From positions 1,323,803 through 1,368,426 of the forward strand of contig BLXT01005777.1 in the NCBI GenBank assembly GCA_019648995.1: a stretch of 44,624 nt of DNA, written 5' to 3'. The translations under genes and the position numbers were made by a program. The notes below the pieces were generated by a model, which saw only the letters and a list, made by a program, of their open reading frames with translations, was not told the origin of the DNA and searched no databases. The stretch is from Plakobranchus ocellatus (lineage: Eukaryota; Mollusca; Gastropoda; Plakobranchidae). Every line of letters begins with the position of its first letter. Position 1 is the stretch's first letter. Shown piece after piece: positions 1 through 12,100 of the stretch.

Positions 1-550
1 GGGGCACTAACGTAAGAAAGCATGAAAGCATGCCAGCGGATGCCAGACTGAAAAGCAAACAACTCATTTCTCTGTTGGAAAACAAAAGGGGATGGGGGTA
101 ACAAAATTCGTAGGTCTCAATATAGTTACATAACTACCATTTACAAACATTACAGCTCCTACGTGACCCAGGTAGGCTCAGCCATTTACATACTCAGCTT
201 GCATCGTCAGTGTGGGCCTGCCATAGAAATCACCCTTTAATTTATGGCTCTACGGTGTTACATACAAGCCAACAAACTGGCCTTCCCACGCTCGCGCTGG
301 TACTAAGCACCTAGCTTAAAGCTAGAATAGAAACATAGGTCGTACATCAAAACTGAGAATATAAGTCATAATAAACGAGTAATTATTGATAGCCTGCGCT
401 TCACATAAAGCCTTGTTAAATGTAAAATGTAAAACCATAAACAGTTTCAGGAATAAAAATCTAAGGGTTCTACATGATTGAAGTAATAAAGCGGAAAAAT
501 GTAGGTTAATTATCATATATGTTATCTTGACAGAAAAAATGGTGGTGCAG

Positions 551-718
551 ATTGAGATGTTTTCTGGAAAGGACATTGCTGAAAGAAGCGTTTTTTTGGT
601 GTATAAATTGAGATGTTTCCTGGAAAGGACATTGCTGAAAGAAGCGTCTTTTTTGGTGTATAAATTGAGATGTTTTCTGGAAAGGACATTGCTGAAAGAA
701 GCGTCTTCTTTGGTGTAT
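551..718. repeat. three-copy tandem repeat, 56-57 bp unit
   Basis: Three head-to-tail copies start near 554, 610 and 667 with the shared core GAGATGTTTYCTGGAAAGGA and differ by a few substitutions and T-run length. All three copies are open in several frames, which explains the repetitive short ORFs here. Those ORFs are probably by-products of the repeat, not genes. Confidence 0.9.
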
Positions 719-721
719 TAA

Positions 722-969
722 CTTGCCGTGCAACGTCACTACAGGCCATCACCTGGTTTCCGGGCTCTGAGCAAGGAAGACGTTTCTGCATTTTTCCGCC
801 TAAACATTGGTCAGCGTGTCAACGATTTTACTCATCTTTTCGAAAACAGCTTCTTAAAAATTTGGAGCCTTTTGCAATAGACCCTGACCTCGATTTAGAA
901 GCATCCTTTAGAGCGCATGGCCTGTTTTATATTGCTCAATTTGATGCGTTGCGACAGTATTATCGGTAA
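722..969 (+). pseudogene. frame-broken coding-like fragment, unrecognised
   Basis: One frame is open from 722 to a stop at 878-880, and a second from 670 to a stop at 967-969. Each looks protein-like in a different half: the first contains RALSKEDVSAFF and FTHLFENSF, the second contains IDPDLDLEASF and FDALRQYY. The readings meet at the five-A run 856-860, where a one-base change would join them. A splice-acceptor-like CACTACAG ends at 743, so this could instead be a terminal exon of a gene to the left. I do not recognise the family. It may be a transposon scrap, a pseudogene or an assembly indel in a real exon. Confidence 0.35.
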
Positions 970-2769
970 TGGAACTTATTGGTCTAACAAGCAACCCTTT
1001 ATCTTATCTAAAAACTTAACAATCTGATATTATGGAAAAACTTTAAGATGAATATAAAGAATCGGCAACGAATCAATCAGTGCAATTAATTTTCTAAAAC
1101 TGTTTCGCTATAAATGTTCTATCTAGTCTGAGATCTATAATAACACCTGAGTAGCCTTGACCGCGCAAAACTTCGAAGTGGCTAGCGTCAGTATACAAGT
1201 TCGGAACAAAACAAAACAAAAAATAAATACAATAAAATCTCTAGCTGGGTGAAAGATCCGTTGCTAGCTAAATAACATGAAGCAGCACTAAATGTATACG
1301 GAGTGATTTCACAGGTGGGTCAGAACGCTTTTCATAGTTGACCAAAATGTCCCCATTATAGTTGTTGATTTGTGTGTGTGTCAGTTAATCTTGCCAATAT
1401 TTGTGGCATTACCAAAATCGGGTCACGAGAATATATACAATAATTTCAGACTTGAAACTTTACTGTCAACTTTTCCTCAGATTCAGATATATTCGAACTA
1501 AAGCTGTCTCCAACAGCACCAAGGTGATTTAGTTACGAATTATAATTGGTGTTGATAATACCAATGACCTGTATAAAGAACAATCTTTTACTGTCTATAT
1601 TCCGATACCCAGTAAACTGTATACTGTATACCCAGTATACAGATGTTAGAGTAAAGAAATTTATGTAGTTTACTGCATTTGCATTTTTAAAGAAGCAAGG
1701 AACGTTGATGGCGAAGAGGAAGAGTGAAAGAATGAATGAGCGACCTATTGCAGATGCGTATACTCTTGCAGTGCCTGGCTTGACAAAGATATGAGATCAC
1801 ACAAGTTGTAAGTTGGCTATTTGGCAAACGAACAAACAAGCACTAAAGTAACCGAAGCATGATTAAACATTCAAAATTCATCACTGGTATTCAGATTTAT
1901 AAGAGAAAAGATCAAACAAAATAATTATTGGTAGGCCTATAATCGATGTTAGTTTATAACATCACCAGATAAATTTCAATCCCTATGAGCAACTATTTTT
2001 CTTTTCTTTTTTTTAAATACTGAATCTAATTCATTAATATAAATCGTCGCAACGTATTACATTTGTAGCTATTGATGTTTATTAGCAACTCATTTACATT
2101 GCATTTCCTGCATATTTAGAATATCTATTTTATTACGTGATGAGTCGTGTACTGACAGTGTAAAATTATGGAAGACAAGTGGATGTGTTAACACTCCAAT
2201 CAATGTAGCGCAAAAGCTGGTACATTTTCTGAAGCGAGGAAATTTTGAATTAAAAAAAAAAAAGTTTGAATTGACCGCTAAATGTGAGAACATAACGCAT
2301 AATAATAGGACATACACCAGCATTCGAACGACGTGTTTCTAAATCAAAGATGCACCTGTTTAATCATACATCTTATGAAGCGAGAAAATATTGTACTATG
2401 ACGACCCGATATCGGGACCAGCAGATACCTTGCGTTGAAACGTCCAGTCTTCTAGAAAAAAAACGAAACGTTAACTCGTAATCGGACTCACAGCCCCTGA
2501 AACATCTAACGGTATCGAGCCGAGATTGGAGAGTCTCAACATACACACACGGCCATGCGCCATATACACACACTTACACGACCGACCAAGGATAATTTGA
2601 ATATTTTGATTGATTGAAAGGTGGTATTGTCTACAAGTATTTTATAAATATCATCAAATATCAACGTCAACTTTTACTCTTTTCATCTATTAAAAATATT
2701 TATTTTACAAGTATATTATTCGAAACAAATTATATTGTAGCTCCTTGTGTTTTCATTGAAGCCTCAACT
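970..2769. other. intergenic stretch without recognisable gene
   Basis: AT-rich DNA with short spurious ORFs only. The one structured item is a perfect 10-bp inverted repeat at 1617-1642 (CTGTATACTG, 6-nt loop, CAGTATACAG). The first 550 bases of the window also hold nothing I can identify. Confidence 0.6.
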
Positions 2770-2783
2770 GCATCCATGACAAC
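2770..2783 (-). promoter_or_regulatory. RFX X-box-like half-site upstream of ODAD4
   Basis: On the minus strand this reads GTTGTCATGGATGC. Its first ten bases differ by one from the RFX half-site GTTGCCATGG; the second half is degenerate. It lies about 200 bp before the ODAD4 start codon. A forkhead-type core TGTTTAT lies at 2829-2835, but such a match is common in AT-rich DNA. RFX and FOXJ1 control many motile-cilium genes in animals. The regulatory role is inferred. Confidence 0.3.
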
Positions 2784-2982
2784 ATAAACCAATGGCTTCG
2801 AACTGTCATCTGAAAGAGAAGATGTTGATGTTTATTCTTATTAAGAAACAGTAACAATTGTATAGATTCATGCAAGTGGTCTTTAGGATTTTTATATTAA
2901 GTAACACTTTTTCTGGAACAAAAGAAATTAAATTTAAATTCAATTAACTCTTCTTATAAGTTAAAAAATCCCTATAGACACC

Positions 2983-3135
2983 ATGCCGCCTAAAGGAAGA
3001 GGACGCAAAGGCAGTACAAGTGATGCTGGTACTGCAGAAGAAGTTGTAGTCGGTACTTTTGAAACTTTGAGAGATGAAGGAGAGCATTTCGTCCATGTAC
3101 AGCAATACGAGAAAGCTATTGAGAGCTTTACAAAG
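2983..3135 (+). CDS. ODAD4: ODAD4 exon 1, residues 1-51
   Basis: Encodes the basic start [10 protein letters not shown] and the first helix of TPR1 ending [10 protein letters not shown]. The donor is AAAG|GTAAAG; the exon ends in phase 0. Any upstream non-coding exon is not visible. Confidence 0.9.
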
Positions 3136-6100
3136 GTAAAGGTTTTTTCTGCCCCATAAAATCCTGACAGCTAAATTTATCTGGATCTAGATCTAGATCT
3201 AGACCTATCCGTTAGGAATTGCGATCATATAGATCTAGATAGAGCTGGGTTCTCAGTTACTTTGATTTTTTCAGTGGTAGCTAAAACTTCATTGGGATCG
3301 AAAACTTTGCATGCACAGGCTATAATCTATTTTCCATCGAAGAAAAAAAATAATAAAGCCATGTGGGACAATTTGATAAAAATGGTGAGCAATGGTGAAA
3401 ACCAAGATAAGGGTCATTAAAACATGTATGGTCAGTAGTTTTGTATGGTAGTGAGTATTGGACAATAAAAACAGAAATAGAGAAAAAAAAATAGAAGCAG
3501 TAGAGATGTGGTTTATCAGAAGAATGATGAGGATATCATGGACAGAAAAAAGTCAAATGAATTGGTTCTGAAAGAGGCTAATCTCAAGCAATCGCTAATT
3601 AAAATCATAAGACAGAGGCAACTACAGTTTTTAGGCCATATTTGCTGACACAAGGGTTTAGAACACACATGGAAAGATTGAAAGCAAACGCAGCAGAGGT
3701 AGACAGAGAATAACTTATTGAAAGTCTTAAGTCATGGGCAATAGGCAAAGCTAGCAATAACAACTTTGTAAGTTTAACTGAGAATAGCTTTGAGTGGAGG
3801 AACATGAAGGCCAATGTCTGTTGCGGACAAGGTACTGATGATGATGGTGGTGGTGAGCAATATGTATCTTGAAACCAACTTAAATTATTTGATTATAAAT
3901 ATATATGATAAAAAAATGTATCAACTTTTAAAAAATTCTTTATATGTCTTATTTCTTTATAAAGCTGTTAAATTTAGATATATACATGCACACAAAACAT
4001 AACTGGGCTCATGTAGTTTTTATCATTTTGACTGGCAATCTCAGACGAAAAACTTTGTGAATGAGATGCGACTTACAAAAACTGAAAGAAGACTTGGATT
4101 TCTTTCAGGCATAGAATTGCGCCCATATTAAACGATTGGACTAGATCTACTAAGGGATGGGGGCTGCTCTACTGCTAATGCTATACTATAACTAAAGCTA
4201 ACAACTAGCCACAGTTTCCATGACTGATGTCATAACCAATGCTATCCCATTCACACTCAGTGCTTAGAAGCTCACCATTTTTTTTTCCAACATTCACCAT
4301 ACGATTAACATAGAAAAAAAATGTCTTGTTTTTTGTTTCTTTGTGCTGATTATTTGTACAAAAAAAGTCTTAGGTAAAAAGTGATCTATTAACATTCGTT
4401 CTTTATATGAAATCTATAATCCAAGACTATTTGCTTACTTTTTTAAGGCTCTGGAAATGCGAAATGGTGACAAAACATGCCTGGTAGTGAGGTCAAAGTG
4501 CTTCCTTATGCTGGGAAATTCAGAGAGAGCTCTAGAAGATGCAGATGCTGCATTGGAACTGGATGAAGAAGGAGTTAGAGATATCCGTGTATGTATACAG
4601 TTTTATGTTTGTTTTTCAAAGCAAAGTTACAAGAATGATATATGTGATCTGACCACATAAAATAAATCTTTTGTAGGTATTTTTCACATATGAGATTTTG
4701 ATACTCTTGGAAAGGTCTTTCAATACCCTTTCAAATGATGAAAAAAAATTGCTCTTACAGATTTTAACACAAAGTAATGTCTGTTTAAAATTATCAAACT
4801 AGGTGCCTCAAAATTCTAAAATTTTTAGAAAATTGCATGTAAAGATGAAGATTTTCTAAATTAAAAAGTCCTTAGCAACCAGGTTTGCCTTTTCTATTTG
4901 TAACCATAATTTCAAGTCTATATTGGTTTAAAATGTTTAGAAATGATTAATCCATGGATAAATCCAAAAAAAGCTGGCAAAAAAGAGTTAGGAGATAGAT
5001 CATTCTAGCAGCTGCAATTATAATTATTATGCCTTTGCCAAAGCATTGTTTGTGATGAAATATGAAATAAACTTCCTGCGACAAAAAGAACATTTTTTTA
5101 ATGTAAAAAATAAAAGAGACCAATCGAAATCTGTCAAGACAAAATCTTCATAAAAATATTCTTGTTAAGTACTTTGCAGAACTAACCAGCAGAACTTATG
5201 TCTTATGAATTAACATTTAAACAAGGTGTCATTTAAAATTTTTTTTTAATAATGCATTAATATTTTAAATTAATCAACTTTAAAAACTTGAGCCTACACT
5301 TGTTGAAATACTTTTGAAAGAAAGGATATATTCAAGCAACCTGATTAAAGCAATCATTTACAAATCTTTGACTTGGGATTTATCTGACCTGGGCTATTTC
5401 ATATTATTTCCTTGGGGGCAGTTTTTGAAGGGATAAGATTTGCTCAAAAGAACAACAGAGTTAGCACTTAAGAAACAATCTTTGAAGCTGTGCATGATAT
5501 AGCTTTGTATCATTTATTTAGTAATCATTTGAAAATTCATAATTTATTTTCTTTTTTTTTGGTAATATTTAGTACTTAAATTACAGTCTCACAAAGCTTC
5601 ATCTATCTTTTTAATATTTTTTTTTTATTTTGGGTCCTCAATAACTTGATTTCAGGCTTTGAACATGAAAGCTGAGGCACTGTACCAGAAGGGTGACTTT
5701 GAAACAGCTTTAGTTTTTTATCATAGGGGCAACAAACTAAGACCAGAGCTTCAGGAATTTCGACTTGGAATTCAAAAATGTGAAGAAGCTATAGACAATA
5801 GTATTGGAAGTAAGTTATTGCTCTTCAGTTTTTTTTTTGTAATTAATATTTTCAATTTAGAAATGGGCCTTTTATGAAAAAAAAAAATTGTTAGAGTTGC
5901 ATAGAATTTTTTTTTAAATTTATTACAGACAATTATTTTATTAGTCATGATGTTAACATCATATTTTTTTTCTTGATTAATGAATGAAAGATTCAACACA
6001 AAGATTTTGTTAGCTTCAACATCTTTCGTTTTAACAAAGCAAAAACATTATTCTCAACATGCATATTTTCTTATCACTACATCTTTTCAGTTGACGCTAC

Positions 6101-9100
6101 CATTTTTCAAGACTCAATAGGTTTACATGTATTTTACTCTATTAAATCATTCCAGGTCCTAACTCAGTGCAACTGGAAGCAACAGGAGATCTGTCTTATT
6201 TCTACAAAATAGAAGATGTAAGTTTAATACGTGGAATCTCCATTTCTTTCTTCGAATGCTTCCAAGTGATTCTTCTGGCTCTATGCATTTAGCTCATTGC
6301 GTGGCATTAAATGTGCAGAATTTTTATATCCAGTGACAACTCATGTTTGTTTATTTGCATGGCATGTACAATATTTTCACATTCCTCATGAGCATTATTA
6401 TGATCCTGGTTTTGACCTCAAATTTTTTTCTTTCATTCATATAGCTATTCATTCTTAAAAATGGAAAGGTCTAAAGTCATTATTTTCCAGCTTTAAATTT
6501 GCTGCATCTTTGGTATTTACAATTGAAATTGGTTGGATGCTCTAGGCTGTATATATTTTTGAAATGTACATGTATTACATCAAAATAACTTCCTTTATTT
6601 ACGAAATCTAGGCTGATGGCGCTGCTAGTGACAAAAGGTTTGATAAGCTATTTTTAATGAAATTGTAAAGTTTGTGCCACAAAGCAGCCACAACAGTTTT
6701 GTTTTTCAATTTGAGGTCTTTTTTGTTGTTGTTATTTTTTCACAATAATGATGTCTGACACCGCATTTTGTGAAATTTGATCAGTTTTGCATGGTAAAGC
6801 ATTGTCTTTCATTAGATTTTTGCGTAATCTTTAGTTTTGCATGGTAAAGCATTATCTTTCATTAGATTTTTGCGTAATCTTTGTTTGCATTGAACAGTTT
6901 ATAATGAAGAAAAATAATTTATTTTTTATTAATTTATTTCAATAATTAGGTGTTTGTGTTTTTAGATATGATTAAGTTACTGTAAAATTGCTTCAATTGA
7001 TGAAATCAAAATAGTTAAAATTCTAGTTTTAGGTACCTCAGGTAATGATTTTTTTAGATAAAATGTGGTGCTTTTTTTCAATATGCTTTAATGCAAGTAA
7101 AAACTGAAAATTTCAGTGCCAAAAGCAAAAGGTAATCAAGGAAATCTTGCAGATAATTATAGTTTTTATTTCACACTGTAAATTCTACATGTTTCATTTC
7201 AATCTGTACTAAACTTTCTCTATAGTAAACCTTAATTTGACATAATCGGTATTTGTCAGTTATTTCGAATCACACTATCTTTAGGAATTTTTAAAATTTT
7301 AATTGTTGTCACTTGTATGCATTAAATACTCAGTTGTAGAAGAGAATATTTAGGATTTGATTTTTGGTTCAAGATCTAAGATCTTATTAATTGAAGCCTT
7401 ATCATAAAGGCTCTTTTAATCTTTTCTAGATATCAAAGAGGGTAACTTTAGTAATATATTCTGTAATTTTTCTTTTTTAATTATTTCTCCTTTGTGAACA
7501 TATTAGAAGGGCTCTTTCATCCAAAACTTCTTTTTTTGGAAACTAACAAAAAAATTATAATAAAGCCATACAAAGAAAACGCATTAAACCACCATCAGTT
7601 TAAGTAACTTTTTTTTATTCCTTCATCTGATTAAGATTTAAAGTGATTGTTTTAGTAATGTTATCATTAGATATATCTTTTGCAACCATGGAGTAAAAGT
7701 CATAAATTGCAACTTTGAGTATATAAAATTAAATACTCACATTGTTGTCAAAGATCATAAAGTTGTTTCATTAGTTTGCAAAATTTGTCCCAATTTTTTT
7801 TTTTTAATTTAGAAATAATTTAAGAGAAAAAAATATATTTCTTTGGCCTAGCTTTCTTAAAATGTTGTTTTATGCCCCTCAGGTCAATTTCAATCTAAAT
7901 ACAAAACTTTTATTTTATGTGCATTTCTTATTATTTAAGGAAATGTTGACTTTCTGTTGAGCTGCACTAGTCTGTCAAGTATTGGCACTCTCTTCTAATT
8001 CTTGTCCAAAGTCTAATGCACAATACTAATCATAACACATTTTCTTTTCCAGCATCTGCATTCAAGTGTAAGAAATTCGTAATGCTTTGAAAAAAAAAAA
8101 TACTTACATAATATATCCATGATGCTTGATCACATACAAAAAGTGACCAATAAAAATATCTATAAGTGTAATAAATCCATATAGATAGACTAACAGCTAG
8201 TTTCTGTGTAAGTTATCAACACATTTAAAAAGACATTTTTAAAAATATTGATTGAAGAATGTTTAAAGGATATAAGCTAATAAGTGTTTGGGTTTTGTTA
8301 ATGCATAGTAAATTAGGCTCTATCAGTTTATGAGGATGCTCAAATGAAAATTTTGCTTTGCCCAGTTAACTAGCGATGTTGAAGATATCTCCAGGCAATA
8401 TTTCAGATTAGAGGCTATAATGTGTGTCAGCTAGACCACTGAAAAAAGCAAAATATTAAGCTTGACTTATTTGTTATATATAACATCTGCAATACATTTA
8501 CATTTGAAATTTTAAAAATGGCAAAAGTCTTTTATTTTTATAGTTGATTTGCAGAAGAATTAAAAAATAACAAAGGTTTTACTTTATAATCGAAAATAAT
8601 TTTGGACACTCATTGTTTTTTCCTTTGATTAAAATCTTATTCAGTGCAATCTAGTCTGATTGTATTCCTGATTAAAATCAAACAGATATTATTTTAAGAA
8701 AAAAAAGAAAAAGAAAAATCTTATTAAAAAATCTTTTAAAAAATTCTATATATTATCATGTGTCTTCGCTACTTTATATTCTGTAACATAGTTCATATTC
8801 TTTGATAACAGTGTGATAAAATCATAGTCCACTAACAAGCGAAGTTATAAGATACAATCTATTATCAAGTTTTAACATCTTATGATTGAGGTTATATTAT
8901 TGTTTTAATCCTTTTTTAATTATTATTATAATTATTGTGTGGTTTTTTATTACTGTTATATCAAAGACTTTGTATTGAAAGTCTGACAAATCAAAAGATT
9001 TTTCTCTCAACTGCTTTGGATTTGTTAAAGTTGTCTTTCTCATCAAGTATTATTCTAATATTGGGCAGTTGATTTTGCATCTTAGAAGTATTTGTATTAT

Positions 9101-12100
9101 TTACAAAAGCTTCATTGTGGGTTATTAATGTTGCTTCTTAATTATATAACAAGTACATGCTCATATTCTTGTCAATAAAAATCATAAAGCCATGCCATTT
9201 AATTGCAAAAGAATTCTCTTTTTTTTCCGTTAATTTAGAAAGTACTTGAGAGTAAAACAAAAACATTTACTAGGCCTAGCTCTCGTAAAACTGTTGTCTT
9301 ATGTCCCTCATATCACATTTCATTCCTAAACCTCTGACACTTTTAAGTTTTCATAAAGAAGATTTCTACTGCACTTTCAACATGCTGTAAAGGATAAAGT
9401 CAATCTTTTTTATCTAGTCAATGCTATCTAAATTTAAGAAGCATTTCAAAATTAGGAAGTGAATCATTGTAAAAAAAAAAAAAAAAAACTCACAGAAATG
9501 ACAATCTGTGATTGCTAAATTATTCTGTCTTTTCCTACTTCATTTTTAGAAAAAGAGTCAGCAAAAAGGTTACTCAAAAATCAACCAGCCACAAAAGAAG
9601 GAAGAGAAGAAAGAGAGACAACGCCCCAAAGACAGTGCCAATAATAAGACGACCAAGGAATTGTTAGGCCAGTTGTATCAGGATAAAGAATATTTGGAGA
9701 AATTGTTTGACAGTATGATCTTTACTTTTATATTACACTAATCTTTATATTGATTTTTTTCACATATTTACTGAGTTTAAAGTTAAAATACATGTAAAAT
9801 ATGAGTATGACAAAGAAGTAATTTTAAAAATAGTCTGCTTCACATTTTTTGACCCTTCCTTCTAGAAAATAAAAGTTTCCCAATTTCCTTTACAGGAAAC
9901 TTTTTGGGAAGGCCATGAATAAATACTCTGATAAAAATGTTTTTTTTTTTTTTTTTTTTTTTTTCATTTTTAAGTAAAGAATTTGATCATTGGGTCTGAT
10001 ATTCAATCCACTATTCTGCAATAGTAAGCTGCAGGAGTGATCCTCATGCTTAAGTTTATATGGGGCCTCCATACATCTTCATGGCTACATTAAACTTGGA
10101 TTAAAAAAAAAAAAACCCCAAAAGCTGATTGAGTTAGAAATTAAAGAGCATCATAAATATAAAATTGTATTCCTCCCATAGGCTACTTTATATAAATCTC
10201 AGTTGTCTAGTAATTTTCTTTAACTCATCTGGAGTAAAAATGACACACACTAAATGCTTCACTATACATGTGTCATTTAACTGATTAAATTTCTGGAAAA
10301 AGTCTCTTTTTTGTTGTTGTTTTAGCCTTTCTCTCTAATTTCCCTATGGGCTGTAAAAATTGAAGTTATTTATGATGACTCAAGAGGCCTTGAAATTTCA
10401 TTGATTTTTCTGTGGTTTTTCCAAAGGTCTCTCCAGCAGTGGTCCTACTCAATCAGATAGTTACATCAAGAGCAGAGCCTGTGATGGGCTAGAATATTTG
10501 AACAACCGATCTGACTTTTGGCGTCAACAAAAGCCCATGTATGCTCGCAAACGAGACCGCCAGTCAAGGTCTGCTAAAGGCTCAGCCGCTAATGTGGGTC
10601 GTGGTGGTCAAGATCCACTCAAATATGTACTACGCAAGTTGGAAGAGATTGATGAAGGTAGTTTGCCCTGTAGCTTTTACTTTAGTGTATGGAATTGTTT
10701 TATGCAAACCTGAAAATTTTGTTCTTTAATATTTTGTGTTAAAATCTTGTTCACTAAACTATGGGCAGGAAACAATTTTCCTGTGCTTGTTACTTTCTCC
10801 TTTCATGCAAGACTAATTTAGTACTGCCTATTTTGATTGGAGTCAGTATATTGAGTGTAGATGTCATGTAAAGCTTTAAAAAAAAATGTATTGGCTTTTG
10901 AATACCTTCTCATATTTAAAGAACAGCTACTAATTTGTTGAACATGCCAGCTCCTTAATTTAATTGTCATTTGTTGACCCATCCTCTTCAAAACCCTTTT
11001 ATCAGCTCAGAGCCTTGGTCACTACCAAGAAAGCTTGGATAAATGCCGCCATACCCTGAAGCGAGTAGAAGAAATGCCTGAGGGATCCTTAAAAAATAAG
11101 CCAGATGTCATGGCTAACTTGCACAGTTCTATGGGTAATGCCTATCTTGAGATGGGCAAGTTCCAAAAGGCTTTGGGCTGCCACAATAGGGATCTTGATA
11201 TTGCCAGAGACAAGTAAGTTTTAGCAAGGATAGGCTATAAAGATACAAGGTGAAGCAAACTGATTTAGGAAAAAAACTCATCAATTTGAGAAAGAGAAGG
11301 CAAAAAAAAAAATGTTTAAGTTAATGTTCCTGAGTAAAATTATTATCATACATATTTTAACATTTAAATCACTTCAATAAATTTTTTTAAAGGAATACAA
11401 TTTAGTATATGATGTGCAAAATGATCAAAGGTGATAGGATGTTTAACACGGTGCTTTATGTTGAAGCAGTAATAAGGCTTTAAAATGTTTGATTGGCCTT
11501 TTGCAAGGGAAGCTAAATTAGAATTAGGTTCTGACAATAGTTTTTTGGAATGAGTTGGATTTTTTTTTTTTTTTTTAAGAATCTAGATTTTGTGGGTGGA
11601 GATGGAATTTGCGTTTCTTTTACTGAAAAAAAAAAATAGAGCAGTGGCAATAATTTTATATTATATAACTTTTGCAATCAAATCCATTATAACGATGTGC
11701 CCCTTTTTAATTGCATTAAACACTTCTTTCTCCTCCTTCATTTCAATCTGTGAAATAATTTTAAACGATTACAGTGAGTTAACAGAGGCGGAGTCAAGAG
11801 CATTAGACAATTTAGGCAGGACATATGCAAGAATGGGAGAGTATGGCGAGGCCATTGATATGTAAGTACCCTCCATCTCATCTTTTGTTTTTTTAAGTAT
11901 TCTCTCTGCTTTATAGCTTTTTGTACACAGTCTCTATCGGAAATTTTAGTTAAAAAGATAGTCATGTGAGAGCAAGACAGCAAAGAGTCTTCAGTGCTTA
12001 ATTGACCTTCATTTTCTTTTAAATTATAATCTCAATATCATTAAATACTTCAAGAAATATTTGTCTTCCATTACAGTCTCACTGATTGTAAAAATAATGG

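Noticed and set aside
506-791. Overlapping minus-strand ORFs of 77-89 codons
   Set aside because: They are readings of the three-copy tandem repeat in alternative frames and change partner with each unit.
2090-2573. Two minus-strand ORFs of 66-77 codons
   Set aside because: Short, low-complexity and without splice or start context; no recognisable motif.
4670-4900. AT-rich stretch in ODAD4 intron 2 resembling non-coding parts of DNA transposons
   Set aside because: I found no inverted ends, target duplication or ORF to support an element.
6604-6640. Possible extra ODAD4 exon (TCTAG|GCTGATGGCG.. |GTTTGA)
   Set aside because: The 26-nt length breaks the frame, and exons 4 and 5 already join to match the conserved protein without it.
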